Assembly: GCA_002471015.1 (NCBI GenBank)
Contig: DKPB01000003.1
Coordinates: 1-23,117, forward strand
DNA: 23,117 nucleotides
Direction of reading: 5' to 3'
From: Stenotrophomonas sp. UBA7346
Lineage (GTDB): Bacteria > Pseudomonadota > Gammaproteobacteria > Xanthomonadales > Xanthomonadaceae
Below are positions 6,505 to 12,944 of this stretch, piece after piece. The notes below the pieces were generated by a model. That model was not told the DNA's origin, searched no databases, and worked only from the letters and a program-made list of their open reading frames with translations. The position numbers were made by a program, and so were the translations under genes. Each line of letters begins with the position of its first letter. Position 1 is the first letter of the stretch.

Positions 6505-7362
6505 ATGACCTCCAACGAAAACTGGTTCATCGAACACTTCCAGCCGACCGGTTCGGCTATTGGTTTCCGCATCACCGGCAAGCTGGACGAGGTGCAGTCG
6601 CCGTTCCAGAAGATCGAGATCTACGACAGCACCGACTGGGGCAAGTTGATGGTCATCGACGGCGCCATGATGCTGACCACCAAGGACAACTTCTTCTACC
6701 ACGAGATGATCAGCCACCCGGTGCTGTTCACCCATCCGGCGCCCAAGCGCGTGGTGATCATCGGTGGCGGCGACTGCGGCACCCTGCGCGAAGTGCTCAA
6801 GCACCCGGGCGTGGAGAGCGCCACCCAGTGCGATATCGACGAGCAGGTCACCCGCATGGCCGAGAAGTACTTCCCGGAACTGTGCGAATCCAACGGTGAC
6901 GCCCGTGCCGAGCTGCTGTTCGACGACGGCGTGGCCTATATGGCCAACTGCGCCCCGGGCAGCGTGGACGTGGTGATCGTGGACTCCACCGACCCGGTGG
7001 GCCCGGCCGAAGGCCTGTTCAACAAGGCGTTCTTCGAGAGCTGCTTCCGCGCCCTGAAGGACGACGGCCTGCTGGTGCAGCAGAGCGAGTCGCCGCTGGC
7101 GCTGCTGGACCTGATCAAGGACATGCGCGCGGAGATGGGCAAGGCCGGCTTCCAGTCGTTCAAGACCCTACCGTTCCCGCAGCCGTGCTATCCCACCGGC
7201 TGGTGGTCGGTGACCGTGGCCAGCAAGCAGGCCGGCTTCGGCTTCGGCTTCCGCCAGGCCGATTCGGCCGCCAAGCCGTTCGACACCCTGTACTACACCG
7301 CCCCTCTGCACACCGGCGTGCTGGTCAGCCCGCCGTTTGTGGCCAAGGCACTGGGCGAATAA
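6505..7362 (+). CDS. speE: Spermidine synthase (polyamine aminopropyltransferase)
   Basis: The 285-residue cytoplasmic enzyme transfers the aminopropyl group of decarboxylated S-adenosylmethionine to putrescine, giving spermidine and methylthioadenosine. It has the usual length (E. coli SpeE is 288). Visible motifs are the N-terminal strand region with YDSTDWGKLMVIDGAMMLTTKD, YHEM (65-68), the nucleotide-binding GGGDCGTLREVLKH (87-100), Asp110/Asp112, DDGVAYM (140-146) and the catalytic DSTDPVGPAEGLF (160-172, Asp160 and Asp163). YPTGWWSVTVAS (about 196-207) is the typical substrate-side segment. The glycine usually second in GGGDGG is Cys here, a mild variation. The ribosome binding site AGGA lies 6 bases before the ATG. 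With the divergent speA it covers the first and last steps of spermidine formation; the agmatine-processing genes and speD are not in the window. Confidence 0.96.
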   Translation: MTSNENWFIEHFQPTGSAIGFRITGKLDEVQSPFQKIEIYDSTDWGKLMVIDGAMMLTTKDNFFYHEMISHPVLFTHPAPKRVVIIGGGDCGTLREVLKHPGVESATQCDIDEQVTRMAEKYFPELCESNGDARAELLFDDGVAYMANCAPGSVDVVIVDSTDPVGPAEGLFNKAFFESCFRALKDDGLLVQQSESPLALLDLIKDMRAEMGKAGFQSFKTLPFPQPCYPTGWWSVTVASKQAGFGFGFRQADSAAKPFDTLYYTAPLHTGVLVSPPFVAKALGE

Positions 7363-7389
7363 GCCCGCTGCCAGCAGCATCGTGAACCG

Positions 7390-7426
7390 AACCCCGCGCA
7401 GGCAATGGCGCGGGGTTTTTCGTTTT
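7390..7426 (+). terminator. Rho-independent terminator of speE
   Basis: AACCCCGCGC (7390-7399) pairs with GCGCGGGGTT (7408-7417), followed by TTTCGTTTT. The stem is 10 bp with an 8-base loop, 27 bases after the speE stop. Confidence 0.9.
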
Positions 7427-7540
7427 CCGGCCAGGACGCGGACAGGCGGGCTTTCATCATTCACATGACCGCAACAATCCTTTCCGGCGGCTGACTCCTA
7501 CATTTTTTTTACATTCAGCAATTCATGGACTGTGCAGTTT

Positions 7541-7546
7541 TATAAT
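7541..7546 (+). promoter_or_regulatory. Candidate -10 box upstream of the kinase-like gene
   Basis: A perfect TATAAT occurs in the otherwise GC-rich gap 7427-7631. No good -35 lies at 16-18 bp, so an activator may be needed if this is a promoter. The predicted leader is about 80 bases. An AT-rich stretch with eight Ts (7503-7510) lies upstream. Confidence 0.45.
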
Positions 7547-7631
7547 TGCCGCACATCCCCGCCCGTCCAGGGCACGTTAGACCGGCTTTGCAAGACGCTT
7601 TCCGCGCCATGCCCGCGTCAGGAAGGTTTTG

Positions 7632-8288
7632 ATGAACACATTGCCCAGTTTCGACGGCGATCACGCCGTTGTTCCCGTCCACCACCTGCTCAAGCGCGGC
7701 GAACGCCTGCTCGAGCCTGATGTCTACCGCACCGAACTGGATGGCCGCCCGGCCGTGGTCAAGGACTACCGCCGCTATCAGGGCACCCCCCTCTCCCCGG
7801 TGGCACGCCTGCTGGTACGCCGCGAAGCCAAGGTGCTCAAGCGCCTGCAAGGCTGGAAGCACGCGCCCGCGCTGCTCGGCACCTTGGGCGGCCTGGCACT
7901 GGGCATGGAGTTCATTCCCGGCGACACCCTCAGCGTCGGTGTGCAGGGGGTGAGCCAGGAAGTCTTCGACCAGCTGCAGAGCGCCCTGGCGCGCCTGCAT
8001 GCGGCCGGCATCACCCACAACGACCTGCATGGCACCAATGTGGTGGTCAGCGCCGGCGTGCCGGTATTGCTGGATTTCACCTCGGCGCTGCGGGCACCGC
8101 GCTGGCTGCGCAACTGGCCGATCTTCCGCCAGCTGCGCCGCAGCGACATGAAGAACCTGGTGAAGATGCGCCAGCGGCTGACCGGAATGAAGCCTTCCGC
8201 CGAACAGGCCGCAGCGCTGGCTGAGCCAGGCTGGGTGCAGGCCGTACGCAATGCGTGGAAGCGGCTTTACCGGCGGATCAAGGGCTAA
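7632..8288 (+). CDS. Small protein-kinase-fold protein (RIO/lipopolysaccharide-kinase-like)
   Basis: This 218-residue protein keeps the minimal elements of the kinase fold: VVKDY with the ATP-binding Lys44, RREAKVL with the helix-C Glu65, hinge-like MEFIPG (92-97), catalytic loop HNDLHGTN (129-136; Asp131 and Asn136) and LLDF (146-149) with the metal-binding Asp148. The HND in place of HRD and the small size suit RIO kinases and the Kdo/heptose kinases of lipopolysaccharide core synthesis. The C-terminus is basic and amphipathic (KNLVKMRQRL; RNAWKRLYRRIKG), which could bind membrane. There is no signal peptide, so it is cytoplasmic or on the inner face of the membrane. AGGAAGG lies 5-6 bases before the ATG at 7632. 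Neighbours do not reveal the substrate; lipid, sugar or protein are all possible. Confidence 0.8.
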   Translation: MNTLPSFDGDHAVVPVHHLLKRGERLLEPDVYRTELDGRPAVVKDYRRYQGTPLSPVARLLVRREAKVLKRLQGWKHAPALLGTLGGLALGMEFIPGDTLSVGVQGVSQEVFDQLQSALARLHAAGITHNDLHGTNVVVSAGVPVLLDFTSALRAPRWLRNWPIFRQLRRSDMKNLVKMRQRLTGMKPSAEQAAALAEPGWVQAVRNAWKRLYRRIKG

Positions 8289-8300
8289 GCCCAAGGCTAC

Positions 8301-8411
8301 CCCTCCCCAGCCCTCCCCAGCCCTCCCCTCCGCCTTCGGCGCAAGGGAGGGAGCCAAGCCGGGCTTCTGCCCCCCCTTGCGCCGAAGGCGGAGGGGAGGG
8401 TCGGGGAGGGG
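8301..8411. repeat. Inverted repeat with G-quadruplex-forming arms, between convergent genes
   Basis: Perfect 26-bp arms lie at 8321-8346 and 8375-8400; the outer flanks, rich in CCCCTCCCC and GGGGAGGGG, extend the pairing imperfectly. The plus strand at 8391-8411 has GGGG, GGG, GGGG and GGGG runs. Same family as 209-342. It lies between the stops of the kinase-like gene and the PII gene, so it may serve as their shared transcript end. Confidence 0.8.
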
Positions 8412-8455
8412 TGCTCTAAAGCTCTAAAGATTCAAACCCCCAAACCCCACAAGCC

Positions 8456-8794
8456 TCAAAGCGCGTCAGCGTCCACTTCGCCGGTGCGGATACGCACAAC
8501 GCTGCCCAGGTCATATACGAACACCTTGCCGTCGCCGATCTTGCCGGTGCCGGCGGCCTTGACGATGGCTTCCACCACCTCGTCGGCCTGCGCATCGGTC
8601 ACCGCGACCTCGATCTTCACCTTGGGCAGGAAATCGACCACGTACTCGGCGCCCCGGTACAGCTCGGTATGGCCCTTCTGCCGGCCAAAGCCCTTGACCT
8701 CGGTGACGGTGATGCCGGCCACGCCGCGTTCGGCCAACGCCTCGCGCACGTCGTCCAGTTTGAACGGCTTGACGATGGCCATGATCATCTTCAT
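8456..8794 (-). CDS. glnB: PII nitrogen regulatory protein
   Basis: The 112-residue trimeric signal protein senses 2-oxoglutarate and ATP/ADP and controls glutamine synthetase adenylylation, NtrB or ammonium transport. Length and sequence are typical. KPFKLDDVREAL (9-20) is followed by TEVKGFGRQKGHTELYRGAEY, carrying the T-loop with the uridylylation site Tyr51, then DFLPKVKIEVAV. The B-loop GTGKIGDGKVFV and the C-terminal VRIRTGE are intact. Asp54 resembles E. coli GlnB rather than GlnK (Asn), and no amtB adjoins it here. The GlnB/GlnK choice is therefore tentative, since other residues look intermediate. AAGGAG precedes the ATG by about 8 bases. It appears monocistronic, ending at the repeat 8301-8411. 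Confidence 0.95.
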   Translation of the reverse strand: MKMIMAIVKPFKLDDVREALAERGVAGITVTEVKGFGRQKGHTELYRGAEYVVDFLPKVKIEVAVTDAQADEVVEAIVKAAGTGKIGDGKVFVYDLGSVVRIRTGEVDADAL

Positions 8795-8951
8795 TGGTCA
8801 GCTCCTTGGGCAATGGCGGAAGCATACCCCGAGACGGCAGCGTGCCACCCACCTGCATCCGGACTATCCTTACCCCCAGTCAAAACGGATACCGATGCCT
8901 GCCATGGGCGGCCAGCTTCCACGCTAGGCCCACCCCTGCGGAGAACCCCCC

Positions 8952-9209
8952 ATGATCGACCTCAACCACATCGATGCGCTGGCCCGCCGTCTGAGCGAGC
9001 TGGTGCCGCCGGGCCTGCGCGAATCGCGCGAAGAACTGCAGGCCACCTTCAAGAGCGCACTACAGGCCGGGCTGGGCAAGCTGGACCTGGTCACCCGCGA
9101 GGAATTTGAAGTGCAGCGCGCCGTGCTGCTGCGCACCCGCGAAAAACTCGACGCGCTGGAACAAGCCGTCGTCGCCCTGGAAAACCGGCTCACCGACAAG
9201 AACGCCTGA
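8952..9209 (+). CDS. ubiK: UbiK/YqiC family ubiquinone biosynthesis accessory factor
   Basis: The 85-residue protein is of the BMFP/YqiC type. The first half (about 8-45) is amphipathic helix with LARRLSELVPPGLRESREE. The second (about 46-82) is a coiled coil with TREEFEVQRAVLLRTREKLDALEQAV, the characteristic family motif. In E. coli UbiK binds UbiJ and supports aerobic ubiquinone synthesis as part of a soluble complex; the related Brucella protein is membrane-fusogenic in vitro. Length is normal. GGAGAA lies just upstream of the ATG. The comM start follows the stop by 10 bases, so the two are probably co-transcribed. Confidence 0.92.
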   Translation: MIDLNHIDALARRLSELVPPGLRESREELQATFKSALQAGLGKLDLVTREEFEVQRAVLLRTREKLDALEQAVVALENRLTDKNA

Positions 9210-9219
9210 GCGCCGGGCC

Positions 9220-10734
9220 ATGAGCCTGGCACTGGTACACAGCCGCGCCCGCGCCGGCGTGCGCGCACCGCCGGTGCAGGTGGAAGTCCACCTGTCCGGC
9301 GGCCTGCCCTCCACCCAGATCGTCGGCCTGCCCGAGGCCGCCGTGCGCGAATCCCGCGACCGGGTGCGCGCCGCCATCCTCTGCGCGCAGTTCGATTACC
9401 CGGCCCGCCGCATCACCATCAATCTGGCCCCGGCCGACCTGCCCAAGGAAGGTGGCCGCTTCGACCTGCCGATCGCACTCGGCATCCTTGCCGCCAGCGG
9501 TCAGATCGACCGCAAGACCCTGGCCGACCACGAGTTCATCGGCGAACTGGCACTGACCGGTGAGCTGCGCGCGGTCGATGGTGCCCTGCCTGCCGCGATT
9601 GCCGCAGCCAACGCCCAACGCAGGCTCATCCTCGCCCCCGGCAACGCCGAGGAGGCGGCGCTGGCGCAACATGCCGATGTGCGGGTTGCGCGCACCCTGC
9701 TGGAAGTCTGCGCCGCGCTGGCCGGAACCAAACAGCTGCCTGCCGCGCAGATGCCGGAGGCACTGCCCCTGCAACCTGCCGACCTGTCCGATGTACGCGG
9801 CCAACTACAGGCCCGACGCGCTCTGGAGATCGCCGCCGCAGGTGCCCACCACCTCCTGCTGCTGGGTTCACCGGGCTGCGGCAAGACCCTGCTGGCTTCC
9901 CGCCTGCCCGGCATCCTGCCCGACGCCAGCGAAGCCGAAGCCCTGGAAACCGCCGCCATCACCTCCCTCAGCGGCAGCGGCGTTGACCCACGTCGCTGGC
10001 GCCAGCGTCCCTACCGGTCACCGCATCACACCGCAAGTGCAGTTGCCCTGGTTGGCGGTGGCTCGCATCCGCGGCCCGGTGAGATTTCGCTGGCCCACAA
10101 CGGTGTGCTGTTCCTGGACGAACTGCCGGAATGGAACCGGCATGCGCTGGAAGTTCTGCGCGAGCCGCTGGAGTCCGGCACGGTCACGGTATCGCGCGCC
10201 GCCCGCAGTATCGAATTCCCCGCACGTTTCCAACTGGTGGCGGCAATGAACCCCTGCCCGTGCGGCTGGGCCGGTGACAGCAGTGGCCGCTGCCGCTGTT
10301 CAGCCGATGGCATCAGCCGCTACCGCGCACGCATCTCTGGGCCGCTGCTGGACCGCATCGACCTGCACCTGCACGTCCCTCGGCTGGCGCCCAGCGAGCT
10401 GCGCGGCGATGCCGCCGAGGGCGAAAGCAGCGTGACAGTCCGTGACCGGGTGATGGCGGCACGTACGCGCCAACTGCAACGTGCCGGCCACGCCAATGCG
10501 CACCTGGGACAGAAGGAGACACTGCGCGATTGCAGCCTGTCGGCAAGCGATAGCGACCTGCTGGAACAGGCCATGGAACGGCTGCAGCTATCAGCACGGT
10601 CGATGCACCGGATCCTGCGGGTGGCCCGGACGATTGCCGATCTTGCCGGGGAGGTGACGATCCAGCGGGCGCATCTGACCGAGGCGATTGGTTACCGGCA
10701 GTTGGATCGGGGCGGTGTTGGCGGTGAGGGCTAG
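9220..10734 (+). CDS. comM: ComM/YifB family AAA+ ATPase, branch-migration helicase for transformation
   Basis: The 504-residue protein has the ChlI/Lon-like N-terminal domain (about 20-140, with HLSGGLPSTQIVGLPEAAVRE), then the Mg-chelatase-type AAA+ core. Walker A is GSPGCGKT (216-223) and Walker B VLFLDE (296-301). Sensor-1 Asn344 is in MNPCPCG, four cysteines C346/C348/C358/C360 may bind zinc, and Arg379 is in GPLLDRIDLH. The C-terminal helical domain ends near IQRAHLTEAIGYRQLDR. In naturally competent bacteria ComM is a hexameric helicase that extends recombination of incoming DNA. The ATG at 9220 was chosen because the conserved N-terminus starts there; a longer frame from 9106 overlaps ubiK. 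The last 30 or so codons are repeated twice more downstream as noncoding copies. Confidence 0.94.
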   Translation: MSLALVHSRARAGVRAPPVQVEVHLSGGLPSTQIVGLPEAAVRESRDRVRAAILCAQFDYPARRITINLAPADLPKEGGRFDLPIALGILAASGQIDRKTLADHEFIGELALTGELRAVDGALPAAIAAANAQRRLILAPGNAEEAALAQHADVRVARTLLEVCAALAGTKQLPAAQMPEALPLQPADLSDVRGQLQARRALEIAAAGAHHLLLLGSPGCGKTLLASRLPGILPDASEAEALETAAITSLSGSGVDPRRWRQRPYRSPHHTASAVALVGGGSHPRPGEISLAHNGVLFLDELPEWNRHALEVLREPLESGTVTVSRAARSIEFPARFQLVAAMNPCPCGWAGDSSGRCRCSADGISRYRARISGPLLDRIDLHLHVPRLAPSELRGDAAEGESSVTVRDRVMAARTRQLQRAGHANAHLGQKETLRDCSLSASDSDLLEQAMERLQLSARSMHRILRVARTIADLAGEVTIQRAHLTEAIGYRQLDRGGVGGEG

Positions 10735-11220
10735 GTTGTTGCCGGCTTGCTTGTGGGCTGGAGCAGAAGCAAAGGCTTACCCCTCCCCAGCCCTCCCCTT
10801 GGCTACGCCAAAGGGAGGGGGCCGAACACTGCCCCTCGCTGTTGCCGGGGAGGTAGCGATTCAGCGGGCGCATCTGACCGAGGCGATTGGTTACCGGCAG
10901 TTGGATCGGGGCGATGTTGGCGGTGAGGGCTAGGTTGTTGCCGGCTTGCTTGTGGGGTGGCCCGGAAGCAAAGGCTTACCCCTCCCCAGCCCTCCCCTTG
11001 GCTACGCCAAAGGGAGGGGGCCGAACACTGCCCCTCGCTGTTGCCGGGCAGGTGGCGATCCAGCGGGCGCATCTGACCGAGGCGATTGGTTACCGGCAGT
11101 TGGATCGAGACGGTGTTGTCGGTGAAGGCCAAGGTGTTGCCAGCTTGCTTGTGGGCTTGCGCGGAAGCAAAGGCTTACCCCTCCCCAGCCCTCCCCTTGG
11201 CTACGCCAAAGGGAGGGGGC
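10643..11220 (+). repeat. Tandem repeat of the comM 3' end, 199-bp unit, three copies
   Basis: Units start at 10643, 10842 and 11041 (TTGCCGGG), a spacing of exactly 199 each; the third fades at about 11220. Each unit holds the last 92 bases of comM with its stop, about 45 bases of linker, and a CCCCTCCCC repeat arm with its small palindrome TTGGCtacGCCAA. Unit 1 is the true comM end. Unit 2 still spells VAIQRAHLTEAIGYRQLDR then a stop (10931-10933); unit 3 has lost the stop (TAG to AAG). Since 199 is not a multiple of three, each copy is in a new frame and has no start, so copies 2 and 3 are untranslated relics. The copies differ at scattered sites. They fill most of the 608-base gap before the next gene. 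Confidence 0.92.
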
Positions 11221-11240
11221 GGTGTTCTGCCCCCTCCCTT
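11209..11240. repeat. Inverted repeat at the end of the third comM-tail copy
   Basis: AAGGGAGGGGGC (11209-11220) and GCCCCCTCCCTT (11229-11240) are perfect 12-bp reverse complements with an 8-base spacer. As at 209-342 and 8301-8411, a forward and a reverse repeat arm face each other. It could end the ubiK-comM transcript. Nothing else is seen in 11241-11342 apart from the purine-rich GCAGAGAA (11330-11337) before the next ATG. Confidence 0.65.
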
Positions 11241-11342
11241 GTGCAAAGCGCAGGGGAGGGTTGAGCTCGTGAAGCACCAGATTCAGGACAAATCCCAAAA
11301 ATCCCTTCACCATCGTTCGCGAAGCCCCCGCAGAGAACGGCC

Positions 11343-12869
11343 ATGGAACGTATCGAACGCCCCTACTTCCCGATCATCTACGTGCGCGGCTATGCGATGA
11401 CGCGCGACGAGATCGTCGAGACCACCTCCACGCCGTTCATGGGCTTTGAGGCCGGTTCCACCAAGATGCGCCAGGCGCAGGACGGCAGCATCGTCAAGTT
11501 CGTGTTCGAGTCGCCGCTGGTGCGGCTGATGAAGGATTACGACTACCGCGACGTCTACGAATTCGGCGCCGAACGCCGCGACCGCATCTCGCCGCGCTGC
11601 ATCGTCATCCACCGCTATTACGACCCGGCTGACCCGGCCTTCGGTGATGGCAAGACGCCTTCCATCGTCGATGCCGCCGCTGCGCTGGGCAAGCGCATCG
11701 AGCAGCTGCGCGACAGCATCTGCGGCAACAACGCGGCCATGCGCAAGGAGTTCCGCGTCTATCTGGTCGCCCACTCGATGGGCGGACTGATCTGCCGCTG
11801 CCTGCTGCAGAACCCGGAGGTGGCCAGTGCCGAGGTGAGGGCGATGGTCGACAAGGCCTTCACCTATGCCACGCCACACAACGGCATCGAGGTCGGCGGT
11901 ATCAACCTGCCGAACCTGCTGTCGATCAACGACATCAACAATTTCAACCGCAGCAACATGGGCAAATACCTGAAGGTGCCCAAGGACAAGGTCAATACAC
12001 TGGGCAGCTCCGGCTTTCCGCCGGAACGGCTGTTCTGTCTGATCGGCACCAACAGCCGTGATTACGCCGCGGCGCACGGGCTGTCATCGTTTGCGGTGGG
12101 TGCGCTCAGTGATGGCCTGGTGCGCATCGCCAATGCCTATGTCGAGGGTTCGCCGCGGGCCTTTGTCAACCGCAGCCACAGCGGCTACTTCGGCATCGTC
12201 AATTCCGAGGAGGGCTACCAGAACCTGGTGCGCTTCCTGTTCGGCGATACCTGCGCCACCGCCCAACTGGATATCAGTGCCCTGCCCTTTCCGCCGGAAA
12301 TAGAGGCAGCGCGCAAGCGCGGCAAGAAGATCGCCTCGTCGTATTACATCGAGGCTACCGTCGCGCCGCGCGGTGCCTATACCTACGAACTCACCTCACG
12401 CACCCAGGCCAACCAGTGCGCCATCCGTCGCGAGTACGGTGATATCTTCGACGCGCAGGGCAACCTGCTCAAGGACAAGCGCTCGACCGTGCTGTTCTCG
12501 GTATTCCTGGACAGCAGCAAGATCATGGCCGGCAGCGAGATCGCCTTCTCAATCGATCTTGCCGTCAGCAATGCCGGTTACGAAGTGGATGGCGCACTGT
12601 TCCTGAAGAACCATATCCCCGGCGAATTCCTGTTCCGCAACACCCTGGTGGTGTTCGCCAAGCCCGATGAAGCTGGCGGCTGGCGGCTGCGCTACGTCTG
12701 GAGCGACGACCAATGGGCGGGCGGTCCCAAGAACGAGGCCGAACTGGACGGCGCACGCAACAAGGCCATCGGCATCGCGCAGCAGGCCCCCAATGTGTTC
12801 GCCATACCGCTGCAGTCGGCCAAGGGTTTTGCCGCGGAGCTGAAGCTGTCGCTCTCGCAGTGGCGCTGA
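11343..12869 (+). CDS. Predicted serine alpha/beta-hydrolase (esterase/lipase-like)
   Basis: The 508-residue protein has a lipase-type N-terminal domain (about 8-300). PIIYVRGYAMT carries the oxyanion-side strand. LVAHSMGG (141-148) is the nucleophile elbow with Ser145, and ATPHNG (176-181) follows the nucleophile as in PGAP1/LipA-like enzymes. Asp257 (ALSDGLV) and His279 (NRSHSGYFG) are good triad candidates. Residues from about 310 to 508 form a separate, mostly beta region (SYYIEATVAPRGAYTYELTS; NPV-free, with FSVFLDSSKI) that I do not recognise. There is no signal peptide, so it is cytoplasmic unless exported another way. The start is supported by GAGAA about 5 bases upstream. Substrate is unknown; a lipid esterase is most likely, and an antibacterial lipase effector is possible but no secretion genes adjoin it. 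Confidence 0.75.
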   Translation: MERIERPYFPIIYVRGYAMTRDEIVETTSTPFMGFEAGSTKMRQAQDGSIVKFVFESPLVRLMKDYDYRDVYEFGAERRDRISPRCIVIHRYYDPADPAFGDGKTPSIVDAAAALGKRIEQLRDSICGNNAAMRKEFRVYLVAHSMGGLICRCLLQNPEVASAEVRAMVDKAFTYATPHNGIEVGGINLPNLLSINDINNFNRSNMGKYLKVPKDKVNTLGSSGFPPERLFCLIGTNSRDYAAAHGLSSFAVGALSDGLVRIANAYVEGSPRAFVNRSHSGYFGIVNSEEGYQNLVRFLFGDTCATAQLDISALPFPPEIEAARKRGKKIASSYYIEATVAPRGAYTYELTSRTQANQCAIRREYGDIFDAQGNLLKDKRSTVLFSVFLDSSKIMAGSEIAFSIDLAVSNAGYEVDGALFLKNHIPGEFLFRNTLVVFAKPDEAGGWRLRYVWSDDQWAGGPKNEAELDGARNKAIGIAQQAPNVFAIPLQSAKGFAAELKLSLSQWR

Positions 12870-12879
12870 GGCCTCCCCG

Positions 12880-12900
12880 GGCCAAGGCGATGCCTTTGCC
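12880..12900. terminator. Weak stem-loop between convergent genes
   Basis: GGCCAAGGC (12880-12888) pairs with GCCTTTGCC (12892-12900) with one mismatch. No T-tract follows on either strand. It is the only candidate in the 75-base gap. Confidence 0.3.
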
Positions 12901-12944
12901 TACCAATGGCCCGAACGGCTGTTGTTCGCTGTTCGAAAACGCGT

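Noticed and set aside
4637..6508. 623-codon frame antisense to speA
   Set aside because: speA is conserved over its full length on the other strand. Long antisense frames are expected when third positions are G/C-rich.
8831..8847. Sigma-54 promoter for the PII gene (minus-strand TGGCACG)
   Set aside because: The -24-like TGGCAC is present, but no GC/TTGC element lies at the required distance downstream.
9106..9219. Longer comM start at 9106
   Set aside because: The extra 38 residues (Cys/Pro/Ser-rich) lie inside ubiK in another frame; ComM similarity begins at the ATG at 9220.
10643..11220. CRISPR or other spacer array
   Set aside because: The 199-bp units are contiguous and nearly identical throughout, without short repeats separating unique spacers.
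10688..11264. Short frames in the comM-tail repeats that end with VAIQRAHLTEAIGYRQLDR
   Set aside because: They consist of read-through of repeat arms plus the copied comM tail. No ribosome binding site or independent start fits, so they are treated as noncoding relics.
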